52,331 nucleotides of DNA from Luteimonas sp. ANT-B3E (GTDB taxonomy: Bacteria; Pseudomonadota; Gammaproteobacteria; Xanthomonadales; Xanthomonadaceae), in the NCBI GenBank assembly GCA_001683895.1, contig LXQJ01000018.1:42394-94724 (forward strand), given 5' to 3'. The notes below the pieces were generated by a model. The model worked only from the letters and a program-made list of their open reading frames with translations, did no database searches and was not told where the DNA came from. The translations under genes were made by a program, and so were the position numbers. This document shows, piece by piece, positions 9,818 to 21,257 of the stretch; position 1 is the first letter of the stretch, and each line of letters starts with the position of its first letter.

Positions 9818-9864
9818 GGGAACGGTGGCGGGCTCCCGGGGCGCCATCGCGGGCGTGCCGCTCT

Positions 9865-9894
9865 TTGCAGTCGGTCGATGGCTGCGCCTACCAT
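9865..9894 (+). promoter_or_regulatory. Candidate sigma70 promoter for the second S9 peptidase
   Basis: TTGCAG (9865-9870) and TACCAT (9889-9894), 18 bp apart, lie 28 nt before the ATG at 9923. Matches to consensus are three and four of six, so this is tentative. Confidence 0.3.
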
Positions 9895-9922
9895 CGCGGT
9901 TTCGCCTGCCCGGAGAGTCGCG

Positions 9923-12022
<2,100 letters not shown>

Positions 12023-12032
12023 CGGCGGCCCG

Positions 12033-13280
12033 ATGGCACCCGTCGGCACTGCGCTGATCACCAACGACGCCGTCGTCCTCGGCGTCCTGGCGACGATCCT
12101 GGGCCTGGTGTTCTGGACCTCGTCGCGGCCGTCCGGGGCGTGGCGGCGCTTCTACGGCATCGTGCCGGTGCTGCTGCTGTGCTACCTGTTGCCAGCGCTG
12201 CTCAACACCGCCGGCATCATCGACGGCGAGGCGTCCGCGCTGTACCCCATGGCCCGCGACTACCTGCTGCCGAGCGCGCTGGTGCTGCTGTGCCTCGCGA
12301 TCGACTTCGGTGCGGTGGTGCGGCTGGGTCCGAAGGCGGTGGTGATGTTCCTGACCGGCACGGTTGGGGTCGTGCTCGGCGCGATGGCGGCGTTCTGGTC
12401 GATGTCGCTGATCGATCCGCCTACGATGGCCGGCGAGACCTGGCGCGGAATGACGACGGTGGCCGGCAGCTGGATCGGTGGCGGCGCCAACCAGGCCGCG
12501 ATGCGCGAGGTGTTCGAGGTCGATGCCACGATGTTCGGGCAGTTCGTTGCTGTCGACGTGCTGGTGGCCAACCTGTGGATGGCGGTGCTGCTGTTCATGG
12601 CCCCGCGCGCGCAGGCGTTCGACCGCTGGACCCGCGCGGACACCTCGGCGATCAAGGATCTCACCCGGCGCATCGCGTCCTACCAGGCATCCCACGCCCG
12701 CATCCCCACGCTTGCCGACCTGATGGTGGTGCTGGCGGTCGGTCTGGGCGCGACCGGGCTGTCGCACGCCCTGGCGGGTCCACTGGTGGCGTGGATCTCC
12801 GGCCTGCCGACGTCGTGGCGGCTGCAGGACTACAGCCTGACATCGGGCTTCTTCTGGCTGGTGGTCATCGCGACCACCGTCGGGCTGTTGCTCAGCTTCA
12901 CGCGTGCGCGCCTGCTGGAAGGCGTCGGGGCGTCCAGGATCGGATCGGCCATGCTGTACGTGCTGGTGGCGACCATCGGCATGCAGATGGATCTTGCCGC
13001 ACTGCTGGAGCGGCCAGGGCTGTTCGCGCTCGGGCTGATCTGGATCGGCGTGCACGTTGGACTGATGCTGCTGGTGGCAAAGCTGATCCGCGCGCCGCTG
13101 TTCTTCCTCGCTGTGGGGTCGCAGGCCAATATCGGCGGTGCGGCGTCGGCCCCCGTCGTCGCGAGCGCCTTCCATCCAGCGCTGGCCCCGGTTGGCGTGT
13201 TGCTCGCGGTGATGGGCTATGCGCTGGGGACGTACGCGGCTTGGACCACCGGGCAGCTGCTGCGGTGGATGGCGACCTGA
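12033..13280 (+). CDS. DUF819 family integral membrane protein
   Basis: 415-aa polytopic protein with ten or more hydrophobic helices, beginning MAPVGTALITNDAVVLGVLA. The GGGANQAAMREVFE and QANIGGAASAPVVASAF segments match the DUF819 (YjcL-like) family, whose two repeats resemble transporters with conserved Asn/Gly-rich half-helices. Substrate unknown. Starts 11 nt after the upstream S9 peptidase stop, suggesting co-transcription. Full length. Converges with corA across an 85-nt gap. Confidence 0.85.
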   Translation: MAPVGTALITNDAVVLGVLATILGLVFWTSSRPSGAWRRFYGIVPVLLLCYLLPALLNTAGIIDGEASALYPMARDYLLPSALVLLCLAIDFGAVVRLGPKAVVMFLTGTVGVVLGAMAAFWSMSLIDPPTMAGETWRGMTTVAGSWIGGGANQAAMREVFEVDATMFGQFVAVDVLVANLWMAVLLFMAPRAQAFDRWTRADTSAIKDLTRRIASYQASHARIPTLADLMVVLAVGLGATGLSHALAGPLVAWISGLPTSWRLQDYSLTSGFFWLVVIATTVGLLLSFTRARLLEGVGASRIGSAMLYVLVATIGMQMDLAALLERPGLFALGLIWIGVHVGLMLLVAKLIRAPLFFLAVGSQANIGGAASAPVVASAFHPALAPVGVLLAVMGYALGTYAAWTTGQLLRWMAT

Positions 13281-13365
13281 TCGGCGCTGTCTGCCGGCGA
13301 TGTCGCTGGCATGGACGCGCTCGCCGGCTTCCCGGCGCTGCTGGCGGCGGTGCGCGCCGGCCCGG

Positions 13366-14367
13366 CTAAAGCCAACGTACCTTCTTGAGGTAGCGGTACA
13401 GGCCGGCCACCACGGTGGCCACGAGCGCGATCAGCACCGGATACGCATATCGAGACTCCAGCTCCGGCATCGCGACGAAGTTCATGCCGTACCAGCTGGC
13501 CACCAGCGTGGGGGCCGCCAGCAGCGCCGCCCAGCCCGCGAGCCGCTTGACCACCTCTCCCTGGGCCAGGGTCACCAGCGACTGGTTGACGCTGAGCGCG
13601 GTGCCGAGCATGTCGCGCAGCACGTCGATGGTGCCGTTGATGCGCACCGAATGGTCCAGCACGTCGCGGAAGTACGGCCGCAGCTCGTCGGCGACCAGCC
13701 GGCTGCTGATCCGCACCAGCTGCGACAGCACGTCCTGCATCGGCGTGACCGCGACCCGCATGTAGGTCAGCTCGCGCTTGAGGTCGTACAGGCGCATCAC
13801 GATGCCGCGGTGGAAGGTGTCGGTGAAGATGTCCTTCTCCAGCGTCACCAGCGTTTCCTTGAACGCATCGACGATCGGCAGGTAGTTGTCGACGATGGTA
13901 TCGAGCACCGCGTACAGCGCGAACGCCGGCCCCTGCGCCTGCAGCGCCGGGTCGCGTTCGACGCGCGCACGGGCATGGGCATAGGACAGCGATGCGCCGT
14001 GGCGCACGGTCACCAGGTAGCGCGCGCCTAGGAACGCGTGGGTCTCGCCATACAGGATGCGCCCGTCGACCTCCTGCGCTGTGTTGACCGCGATGAACAG
14101 GGAGTCCCCGTAGGTCTCGAGCTTCGGCCGCTGGTGTGCGCTGTGCGCATCCTCCACCGCCAGGTCGTGGAGCTGGAATTCCTCCTGCAGGATCTCCAGC
14201 ACGTCCTCGCCCGGCTCGTACAGCCCGATCCAGACGAAGCTGCCGTCGTCGACGGCGAGCACGTCGCTGATCTCGGCCAGCGCGACGTCGCGCCGCCCGC
14301 CGTCGCGGCCATAGGCGACGCAGTTGATGACACACGCGGGAAGGGTGGGGCGTTCGGTCGCTGACAT
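13366..14367 (-). CDS. corA: CorA-family magnesium/cobalt transporter
   Basis: Pentameric inner-membrane divalent-cation channel. The frame extends upstream, but the conserved N-terminus starts at ATG 14367 (MSATERPTLPACVINCVAYG), giving 333 aa, about family size. A long cytoplasmic funnel domain (about 1-270) is followed by TM1, which ends with the signature GMN at residues 294-296 in YGMNF. An acidic periplasmic loop (MPELES) and TM2 (YPVLIALVATVVAGLYRYL) follow, with a basic C-terminus (KKVRW). The start lies 68 nt downstream of the end of the GH97 gene on the same strand. Confidence 0.94.
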   Translation of the reverse strand: MSATERPTLPACVINCVAYGRDGGRRDVALAEISDVLAVDDGSFVWIGLYEPGEDVLEILQEEFQLHDLAVEDAHSAHQRPKLETYGDSLFIAVNTAQEVDGRILYGETHAFLGARYLVTVRHGASLSYAHARARVERDPALQAQGPAFALYAVLDTIVDNYLPIVDAFKETLVTLEKDIFTDTFHRGIVMRLYDLKRELTYMRVAVTPMQDVLSQLVRISSRLVADELRPYFRDVLDHSVRINGTIDVLRDMLGTALSVNQSLVTLAQGEVVKRLAGWAALLAAPTLVASWYGMNFVAMPELESRYAYPVLIALVATVVAGLYRYLKKVRWL

Positions 14368-14434
14368 GCCGGCATCCTGCGGTACCGCCTCCATGCCGGC
14401 AAGCCGCTCCGCAACGGCGCCGGCGCCTGTGCCG

Positions 14435-16477
14435 TCAGCGCGGCTGCAGCCGGATCGCGAAGCCGCCGCCTGGAGCGATCCGCAGCGACAACGCATCGTC
14501 GGCGCCGACCTCGCGGTCTTCGATGACGAGATCGTGCTGGTCGTCGCGCCACCCGGCGCGTGGGCCGTCGCGATGGATCCGCGCGATATAGCGCCGTCCC
14601 TGGTCCAGGAAGCCCAGCGGCACCGTCACGTCACGCGCGACGCCGTCGCCCACGCCGCCCACGTACCAGTCGTCGCCCGCGCGGTCCCGGCGGGCGATCA
14701 CGGCGTATTCGCCGACCTCCCCGGCCACGCCGCGTGTGTCCGACCAGTCCACCGGGACGTCCTTGATGAACTGGAATGCGCGCGGCCGTGCCTCGTAGTG
14801 CTCGGGCAGGTCGGCCGCCATCTGCAGCGGGCTGTGGATGACGACGTACAGCGCCAGCTGCTTGGCAAGTGTCGTCGCCATCCGCCCGCCGCCGCGGGTG
14901 CGCATGTCGAAGATGCCGGGGGTGAAGTCCATCGGTCCGGCCAGCAGACGGGTGTAGGCCAGGGTCGCCTCGTGTCCAGGCGGGTTGCCGGGCTCGCCCC
15001 AGGCGTTGTACTCCATCCCCCTGGCGCCTTCCCGGGTCAGCAGGTTGGGATACGTGCGGCGCAGCCCGGTGTCCTTGACCGGCTCGTGCGGATTGACGGT
15101 GATGCGCCGCGCCGCCGCGGCGTCGACCACGAGCTGGTGGTGGCGCACCATCGCCTGGCCCTCGTGCCAGGCGTAGCGCAGGCGGCCGCCGGCGCCCAGC
15201 ACCTTCGCCTGGCCGGCGTCGGCCACGTAGCCGGTCTTGACCGCGCCAACGCCCAGCTGCGCGTAGAGGTCGAGTGCATCGTCGAGCTGGGATTCGTAGT
15301 GCGCGGCGTGGCCCGAGGTCTCGTGGTGGCCGACCAGCATTACGCCGCGTGCGCGCGCATACGCGGCGAGCGCGGGGAGGTCGAAGTCGGGGGTGGCCCG
15401 GGTGAAGCTGAAGTCCTGGCCGTTGCCGAACCAGTCACCGTCCCAGCCGATGTTCCAGCCCTCGACGAGGACGCCGCCAAAGCCGTGCCCGGCCGCGAAA
15501 TCGATCATCCGCCGGGTGCGGGCGGTGGTGGCGCCGTGCCGCGGACCGGTGGCCCAGGTCAAGCGGTCGAGGTGCAGCTGCCACCAGATGCCGACGTACT
15601 TCATCGGCTTCACCCACGACACGTCGCCGAGCGCGTTGGGGGCGTTGAGGTTGAGGATGAGGCTGGACTCGACGAGGTCGCTGGCATCGTCGCCGACCAG
15701 GATCGTGCGCCACGGCGTGTCCATCGGGGCGTCGCGCACGACCTTGGCGCCATCGGTGCCCGGCGTCAGCTGCGCCTTGAGCCGCCGCCCGTCGACGCGC
15801 GTCAGGTTCATGCCGGCGTAGTCGACGAGCGCCGCCTCGTGGATGACGAGATGGGTGCCGTCACCGGTGCGCAGCGTGATCGGCGTCTGCGCGTCCCCGA
15901 CCTCTTCGACCGGCGTGCGGTGGTACAGGTACTCCTCGCGGTTCCATTCGCCGGCGGGGATCCACCACGCGATGGCGGGCGTGGCGACGTTGAACTCCGT
16001 CAGCTCCTCGGAGATCCGCAGCGTCGGAAGTGCGTCCTGCCGCGGGAACGCGTAGCGGAAGCCGACGCCGTCGTCGAAGACGCGGAACACGACGTCGAAC
16101 CGGCGTTTGGGACCGGCGGTTTCCGCCAGCGTGAGGACCAGCTCGTTGTAGCTGTCGCGGACGTATCGCCGTTCACCCCAGGGCTGCTCCCACGTCGCGT
16201 CGTGGCTGCGGTACCGCGGCGCCTCGATCGCGAGGTGACGCTCCAGCTTCGGGGCATCGACGAACAGCATTCCCAGCCGGGACGGTGCCAGCAGCGGCAG
16301 ACCGCGGCGTGCGACGGCGTAGGACGCGCGGCCCTCGCCATCGGTGGTGACGCTGACCTCGAGGCTGCCGTCGGGCGAGGCAACCCGATGCACCGGCGCC
16401 GGCATCCGCTCCTGTGCGCCGGCGACCGCCAGCCACGGCGCGAGCAGCAGCGCGGCCAACATGGGTACATGCCGCAT
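14435..16477 (-). CDS. Glycoside hydrolase family 97 (alpha-glucosidase-like), secreted
   Basis: Exported alpha-glycosidase of 680 aa. ATG 16477 is chosen: GGGAAG lies just upstream and it opens a signal peptide (MRHVPMLAALLLAPWLAVAGAQ). An N-terminal beta-super-sandwich (VASPDGSLEVSVTTDGEGRASYAV) leads to a (beta/alpha)8 barrel containing GGVLVEGWNIGWDGDWFGNG, VGHHETSGHAAHYES and REGARGMEYNAW (Glu489). Gly416 in VKTGY stands where retaining GH97 enzymes are expected to carry a nucleophilic Asp, so I infer an inverting, SusB-like mechanism. No Sus transporter pair is next to it. Confidence 0.88.
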   Translation of the reverse strand: MRHVPMLAALLLAPWLAVAGAQERMPAPVHRVASPDGSLEVSVTTDGEGRASYAVARRGLPLLAPSRLGMLFVDAPKLERHLAIEAPRYRSHDATWEQPWGERRYVRDSYNELVLTLAETAGPKRRFDVVFRVFDDGVGFRYAFPRQDALPTLRISEELTEFNVATPAIAWWIPAGEWNREEYLYHRTPVEEVGDAQTPITLRTGDGTHLVIHEAALVDYAGMNLTRVDGRRLKAQLTPGTDGAKVVRDAPMDTPWRTILVGDDASDLVESSLILNLNAPNALGDVSWVKPMKYVGIWWQLHLDRLTWATGPRHGATTARTRRMIDFAAGHGFGGVLVEGWNIGWDGDWFGNGQDFSFTRATPDFDLPALAAYARARGVMLVGHHETSGHAAHYESQLDDALDLYAQLGVGAVKTGYVADAGQAKVLGAGGRLRYAWHEGQAMVRHHQLVVDAAAARRITVNPHEPVKDTGLRRTYPNLLTREGARGMEYNAWGEPGNPPGHEATLAYTRLLAGPMDFTPGIFDMRTRGGGRMATTLAKQLALYVVIHSPLQMAADLPEHYEARPRAFQFIKDVPVDWSDTRGVAGEVGEYAVIARRDRAGDDWYVGGVGDGVARDVTVPLGFLDQGRRYIARIHRDGPRAGWRDDQHDLVIEDREVGADDALSLRIAPGGGFAIRLQPR

Positions 16478-16582
16478 CGAACGCTTCCCGGGGTTTGACG
16501 GTCCGAGTCTTGCACGACGCCTGGCCAGCCCGCGCCGCATACGTATGCAGGCCGCGCCGGCGCGCGGACGGCGCGGCGAGCG

Positions 16583-17929
16583 TCAATCGGCTGCCATTGG
16601 ACCCCGCGGCGCGCGCCTGCCGGCGTGCGGCAGCAGTACCGCCGCCAGCGCCAGCTGCACCGGCAGCAGCAGTGCGATCCAGTGCGCGTTGCGCTGCGGC
16701 AGCAGCGGCAGCCACAGCAGGAACATCGACAGCGCCGCGACCGTCGCCACGCACCACAGCGCCGCGGCGAACGCGCGTCCGCCCGGGCGCCCGCGCGCGA
16801 TTCGCCACGCGCCAGGCAGCAGCAGCAGGCACAGCGGGTTGAACAGCGCCAGGTTGTGGTTGGCCCAGCCGAAGCGGTGCGCGGTACCGAACCACAGGAA
16901 CAGCATCAGCAGCGAGACCACCGCGCACAGGGTCCACCAGGCCAGCGCCACGGCGGCCATTCGGCGCGGCCGCTTGCGCTGCCACAGCGCAAGCGCGCCG
17001 AAGACGAGTCCCGCCGCGAGCCACGGCCACCACGCGAACCGAGCCTCCGCCGGCTCTGGCGCGATTCGGTGCGGCAGCAGCGCCTCGTCGGCGCGCACCA
17101 GTGGCCTGCCATCGGCAAGCCGGATCGCCGCCAGGCTGTCGGCCAGGCGCATCGGCACGAACGCATCCTCCCAGCGCGAGTTGGGCACGTCCGCCGACGG
17201 ACCGAGGCCGACGTCGAAGCCAAGCCACATCCACAGCGCCGGCGACGCCAGGCGCACCGCCTCGCTGCGGTAGGTATTGCCCTGCGAACGCACCTGCATC
17301 TGCCGGCGCAGCGCACCGTCCAGTGTGCGGTCGAGCGCGTCGCGCACCCGGGTCGAACAGTTGTCGGTGAAGTAGTCGTACCGGTAGCGGGCATTCTCGG
17401 GGCGCGCGTTGAGCGCCAGCTCCGCCGCCAGCGCGCGTGCCTGCGCCGGTGTCAGGTCCAGCCACTGCAGCGACACGCCGCGCCCGACGTCGCGGTAGTA
17501 CGCGAGGTCATCGACCAGCGGCAGCGCGGCCAGCATGTAATGCATGTCACCCAGGACGAAGCGCAGGAAGAACCCCGGCTCGCCCATGTCGAAGTAGCCG
17601 AAGTTGTACGACACCGCACCCGGCGCCGCGGGGTTGTCGACGACGATCGCGTTGTGCCCGAAGCGCTCGAAGAAGATCTCGCCGGGCTGCATGGTCGCGA
17701 CGGCGATGCGGGGCGCGCCAACCTCGTCGACGGGCTGCGACATCGCCGGGAGCGCAGCGAGCAAGGCCAGCAGGCTCAGCCCAACAGCCAGCAGCACCTG
17801 CAGGCCCGGGAGGATCCCGGCGGGGCGCAGCGCAGCACCACACCGGGTCGGCGCACAGGATGCGCATGTCCGCGCCCGCATGCCACGGCAGCCGTCGAGC
17901 GACCAGCCGCGCCGCCATGCAGCGGTCAT
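16583..17929 (-). CDS. DUF4105 domain membrane protein
   Basis: 448-aa protein with an N-terminal hydrophobic segment (about 40-62, LLAVGLSLLALLAALPAMSQ), then a soluble DUF4105-type region with FFERFGHNAIVV, SYNFGYFDMGEPGFF and YFTDNCSTRVRDALD. Five C-terminal membrane helices lie after about residue 285. The NCSTR motif contains a conserved Cys seen in this papain-like family, so hydrolase activity on an envelope substrate is possible but unproven. ATG 17929 overlaps the corC stop by 4 nt (ATGA), supporting this start and co-translation. In many relatives the apolipoprotein N-acyltransferase gene lnt follows corC; here this gene does. Confidence 0.78.
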   Translation of the reverse strand: MTAAWRRGWSLDGCRGMRARTCASCAPTRCGAALRPAGILPGLQVLLAVGLSLLALLAALPAMSQPVDEVGAPRIAVATMQPGEIFFERFGHNAIVVDNPAAPGAVSYNFGYFDMGEPGFFLRFVLGDMHYMLAALPLVDDLAYYRDVGRGVSLQWLDLTPAQARALAAELALNARPENARYRYDYFTDNCSTRVRDALDRTLDGALRRQMQVRSQGNTYRSEAVRLASPALWMWLGFDVGLGPSADVPNSRWEDAFVPMRLADSLAAIRLADGRPLVRADEALLPHRIAPEPAEARFAWWPWLAAGLVFGALALWQRKRPRRMAAVALAWWTLCAVVSLLMLFLWFGTAHRFGWANHNLALFNPLCLLLLPGAWRIARGRPGGRAFAAALWCVATVAALSMFLLWLPLLPQRNAHWIALLLPVQLALAAVLLPHAGRRAPRGPMAAD

Positions 17930-18798
17930 TCGGTGCGGATGCTCATGTGCAGTGAATGCAGCCTGCGCGCATCGGCACGCGCGACGCGGAACCCGAACCG
18001 GCCCAGCGCCAGCTCCTCGCCGGCCTCCGGCAGGTGGCCGATGGCGGCGGTGACCAGGCCACCGATGGTGTCGTACTCGTCGTCGTCGAAATCGGCGTTG
18101 AAGCGCTCGTTGAAATCGGAGATCGGGGTCAGCGCATCGATCGCGTACTGGCCGTCGGCCTGCGCCGCGATCAGAGCATCGGGATCCTCGGTGTCGTCGT
18201 GCTCGTCGTCGATTTCGCCGACGATCTCTTCGAGCACGTCCTCGATCGTCACCAGCCCGGCAACGCCGCCGTACTCGTCGATGACGATCGCCATGTGGTT
18301 GCGCGACTGGCGGAACTCGCGCAGCAGCACGTTGAGCTTCTTCGACTCGGGGATCAGCACCGCCGGGCGGATGAGTTCGCGGATCGTGGCCGGGCCGTCG
18401 TCGGCGACCACGCCACGCAGCAGGTCCTTCGCCAGCAGGATGCCAAGAATCTCGTCCTTGTCCTCGCCGTGCACCGGGAACCGCGAGTGGCCGGATTCGA
18501 CGACCTCCTTCATCAGGTCGATGAAGCGGCCATCCGCGGGCAGCGCGATCATCTGCGCCCGCGAGACCATGACGTCGCTGACGCTGAGGTCGGACACTGC
18601 GATCGCGCCTTCCATCATGCGCAGCGTGTCGGCGCCGATCAGGCCGTCGGAATGGGCGTCGCGGAGCAGTTCGACGAGGTCGTCGCGGGTTGTGGGATCG
18701 CCGGAGATCGCCGAACTGATCTTCTCCAGCCAGGAGCGGCGCTTTTCCGGCGGCTCGCCGGGGCTGCTGTCGTCAGGCCTACTGTCGTCTTCTGCCAT
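17926..18798 (-). CDS. corC: CorC/HlyC-type CBS domain protein
   Basis: Cytoplasmic protein linked to Mg/Co efflux and envelope homeostasis; not a haemolysin. The protein starts at ATG 18798 (MAEDDSRPDD); a GTG 12 codons upstream is possible. It has 290 aa with two CBS motifs (about 60-180, VSDVMVSRAQMIALPADG and FPVHGEDKDEILGILLAKDLL) and the C-terminal CorC_HlyC domain (about 200-285), including YDTIGGLV. It lacks the DUF21 membrane domain, as expected for the short CorC form. Belongs to the conserved phoH-ybeY-corC string, here interrupted by a plus-strand gene at 19057. Confidence 0.92.
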   Translation of the reverse strand: MAEDDSRPDDSSPGEPPEKRRSWLEKISSAISGDPTTRDDLVELLRDAHSDGLIGADTLRMMEGAIAVSDLSVSDVMVSRAQMIALPADGRFIDLMKEVVESGHSRFPVHGEDKDEILGILLAKDLLRGVVADDGPATIRELIRPAVLIPESKKLNVLLREFRQSRNHMAIVIDEYGGVAGLVTIEDVLEEIVGEIDDEHDDTEDPDALIAAQADGQYAIDALTPISDFNERFNADFDDDEYDTIGGLVTAAIGHLPEAGEELALGRFGFRVARADARRLHSLHMSIRTE

Positions 18799-19056
18799 CG
18801 TCGTCGTGATCTGTGACCCGGGGGAGGGGGCCACCGCGGCAGTCTAGCAATCCACCCCCGGCTGGTCGTGACGCGCGTGGCTTGCCTCCGCGTGCGCTGA
18901 CGGCGTTGGCTGACGCTTCCGGCAGGCGTCCTCCGGGATCACGAAGGGGCGGGTCCTCCGCGACCGCATGCGCCCCGTCGCGGATGCTGGCCTGGTCGCC
19001 CTGCGACCCGCCGCCGACGCCGTCGCGGCGCGATGCGTGATCAAGGAGGATCAACC

Positions 19057-19587
19057 ATGCAGCATGTCCACGCTACTTCGCGCCACCGCCGCCGGCGGCG
19101 GTGGGCGCTGCTCCTCGCAGCGGTCCTGGCGGGCAACGCCACCACCGCGGCGGCCGCGGCGCCTGTCGCGGCCGGCAGCGGCGGCCATTATGTCGGTGCC
19201 ACTGACTACCTGCAGACGGATGCCGGTTTCGAAGCCTGGTTCCACCTGCGCCTGCAGCTGCGGCGCAATTTCGACGCCATCTGCGGCGACACATTCTGCG
19301 CAGGTGACTACAGCAACATCGAGGCGCTGCGCTTCCAGTGCTCTGTCCACCGCCTCAGCGGACGCCTGGGCGCCTGCAGCTGGTCGTTCGCCGCCAGCGA
19401 CGACGCGGTCGACTCCCTTCGCGGACGCATAAGCTCGACGCCGATGGCGTGGTCCTGCCACGTGCCAGGCGTGCGCGGCACGTCGTTCGAGACGCTGCTG
19501 GGATCGCTGGCCGGCGACCAGCCCCTTTACGCTGCGCTGCCGGGCCAGCTGCGCACGCTCTACGACGTCGTGGCCGACTGCCTGTAG
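19057..19587 (+). CDS. Small secreted six-cysteine protein of unknown function
   Basis: I do not recognise this family. AAGGAGGA (19043-19050), a near-perfect Shine-Dalgarno, fixes the start at ATG 19057, giving 176 aa. A basic N-terminus (RHRRRRR) and hydrophobic core (WALLLAAVLAGNATTAAAAA) form a signal peptide. The mature ~140 residues contain six Cys (AICGD, TFCAG, FQCSV, GACSW, WSCHV and the penultimate Cys), consistent with up to three periplasmic disulfides. It is transcribed against its neighbours ybeY and corC. Similar proteins may exist in related genera, but a search is needed. Confidence 0.75.
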   Translation: MQHVHATSRHRRRRRWALLLAAVLAGNATTAAAAAPVAAGSGGHYVGATDYLQTDAGFEAWFHLRLQLRRNFDAICGDTFCAGDYSNIEALRFQCSVHRLSGRLGACSWSFAASDDAVDSLRGRISSTPMAWSCHVPGVRGTSFETLLGSLAGDQPLYAALPGQLRTLYDVVADCL

Positions 19588-19642
19588 CGGCGCGTGGTCG
19601 CCGTGCCGCGGTGTGGCCAACCACACGGCCATCGGAGCAGGC

Positions 19643-20131
19643 TCAGACCGGCAGGTAGGGGTCGGCGATGCCCAGTCCGGCGAGGATCTCGCGTTCCAGC
19701 CGTTCCATGCATTCGGCCTCGCGGTCGTCGCCGTGGTCCCAGCCCAGCAGGTGCAGGGTGCCGTGCACGGTGAGGTGGGCGTAGTGCGCGGCCAGCGGCT
19801 TGCCCTGTTCACGGGCTTCGCTCGCGATCACCGGCGCGCACAGCACCAGGTCGCCAAGCAGCGGCATCCGCACGCCCTCTGGCAGTCGGATGCCCGCGTC
19901 GAGCTCGGCGGGGAAGCTGAGCACGTTGGTGGGGACATCGTGGCCGCGGTAGTGACGGTTCAGTGCGAGTCCCTCGTCGGCATCGACCACGCGGATCGCG
20001 ACGTCGGCCTCGCGAATGCGGCCTTCCAGCGCGGCGTGCACCCAGCGGCGGAAGCTCACCGACGACGGCAGCCCGCGGCGGGGCAGCGCGTAGCCCACGG
20101 ACACTTCAAGCCGGACCGGTCCCTGCGTCAT
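19643..20131 (-). CDS. ybeY: Endoribonuclease YbeY, rRNA maturation
   Basis: Single-strand endoribonuclease required for 16S rRNA 3' maturation and 70S quality control. The 162-aa protein has the zinc-binding HxxxHxxxxxH motif in HGTLHLLGWDH (His123, His127, His133) and the family segment DVPTNVLSFP. Full length, starting MTQGPVRLEVSVGYALP at ATG 20131, only 9 nt after the phoH stop, so both should be on one transcript. Confidence 0.96.
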   Translation of the reverse strand: MTQGPVRLEVSVGYALPRRGLPSSVSFRRWVHAALEGRIREADVAIRVVDADEGLALNRHYRGHDVPTNVLSFPAELDAGIRLPEGVRMPLLGDLVLCAPVIASEAREQGKPLAAHYAHLTVHGTLHLLGWDHGDDREAECMERLEREILAGLGIADPYLPV

Positions 20132-20140
20132 GCGCCGACT

Positions 20141-21139
20141 CTACGCCTGTGGCGCGGCGTCGGCCCTGGCATCGCGCGCCTCGTATGCGCCGACGATGCG
20201 CGCGACCAGTGGATGGCGCACGACGTCGCGCGCCTCGAAGAACGTAAAGCTGACCCCCTCGACCCCGTGCAGCACGTCGATCCCGTCGCGCAGGCCGGAC
20301 TTCAGGTGCTTGGGCAGGTCGACCTGGGTGAGGTCGCCGGTGACCACCGCGGTGCTGCCGAAGCCGAGCCGTGTCAGGAACATCTTCATCTGCTCGACGG
20401 TGGTGTTCTGCGCCTCGTCGAGGATCACGTAGGCGTCGTTGAGCGTGCGGCCGCGCATATAGGCCAGCGGCGCGATCTCGATGACGTTCTTCTCCAGCAG
20501 CTTGAGCACCTTGTCCACGCCCAGCATCTCGTACAGGGCGTCGTACAGCGGGCGGAGATAGGGGTCAACCTTCTGCGACAAGTCACCAGGCAGGAAGCCG
20601 AGCTTCTCGCCGGCCTCGACCGCGGGGCGGACCAGGATCAGTCGCTGCACCCGCGACTCGTTGAGCGCCTCGACGGCGCTCGCCACCGCGAGGAAGGTTT
20701 TGCCGGTGCCGGCCGGACCGACACCGAAATTGATGTCGTGGGTGGCGATCGCGTGCAGGTACTTCTGCTGGTTCGGACCCCGGCCGCGCACCGTGCCGCG
20801 CTTGACGCGTATGGCCACGTCCTGTGGCGCGTAGGTCGCATCGGCGACGCTGGCCGCACTGCCGGCAGCCGCATTGAGCCGGAGGTTGATGGCGTGGGCG
20901 TCGAAGACCTCGTCGCCGGCCTCCGCATACAGGCTGCGCAGCAGGCGCTCGGCCTGCGCGACGCCGACCTGTTCCCGGCCGGTGATGCGGAAGACGCTGC
21001 CGCGGTTGGCGATTTGCACGTCCATCCGCAGTTCGATCAGGCGCAGGTGGGCGTCGAACGCGCCGGCGAGATTCGCCAGGCGCACGGTGTCGGGCGGGTC
21101 GAGCGCGAACTCGGAGATCTCGGATGCGGACATGGTCAT
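20141..21139 (-). CDS. phoH: PhoH-like ATPase (YbeZ)
   Basis: Cytoplasmic ATPase/putative RNA helicase that partners YbeY. The frame is open to 21331, but the conserved protein starts at ATG 21139 ([17 protein letters not shown]), giving 332 aa, the usual size. An N-terminal KH-like region (about 20-110) precedes the P-loop [13 protein letters not shown] and Walker [12 protein letters not shown]. The C-terminus carries the RHPLVARIV segment common to YbeZ. The gene order miaB-phoH-ybeY is widespread; here 118 nt and an extra gene separate it from miaB. Confidence 0.95.
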   Translation of the reverse strand: MTMSASEISEFALDPPDTVRLANLAGAFDAHLRLIELRMDVQIANRGSVFRITGREQVGVAQAERLLRSLYAEAGDEVFDAHAINLRLNAAAGSAASVADATYAPQDVAIRVKRGTVRGRGPNQQKYLHAIATHDINFGVGPAGTGKTFLAVASAVEALNESRVQRLILVRPAVEAGEKLGFLPGDLSQKVDPYLRPLYDALYEMLGVDKVLKLLEKNVIEIAPLAYMRGRTLNDAYVILDEAQNTTVEQMKMFLTRLGFGSTAVVTGDLTQVDLPKHLKSGLRDGIDVLHGVEGVSFTFFEARDVVRHPLVARIVGAYEARDARADAAPQA

Positions 21140-21257
21140 GCGGGCCTCTTCGGACGAGGGGTGCTGTGCGGGTGGCCGCCCGGTTGGCCGTGCAACCTCC
21201 GGGCCGTGCGCGCAAAGCGCTCGCGGGCGCTGCCGCACGCTGGCATCGGGCCTGGAA

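Noticed and set aside
13322-13337. CGCCGG-CTTC-CCGGCG hairpin between DUF819 and corA
   Set aside because: Only six pairs and no U-tract; common by chance at this GC.
14324-16498. 724-codon open frame opposite GH97
   Set aside because: Fully antisense to a gene with signal peptide and catalytic motifs; no motifs of its own.
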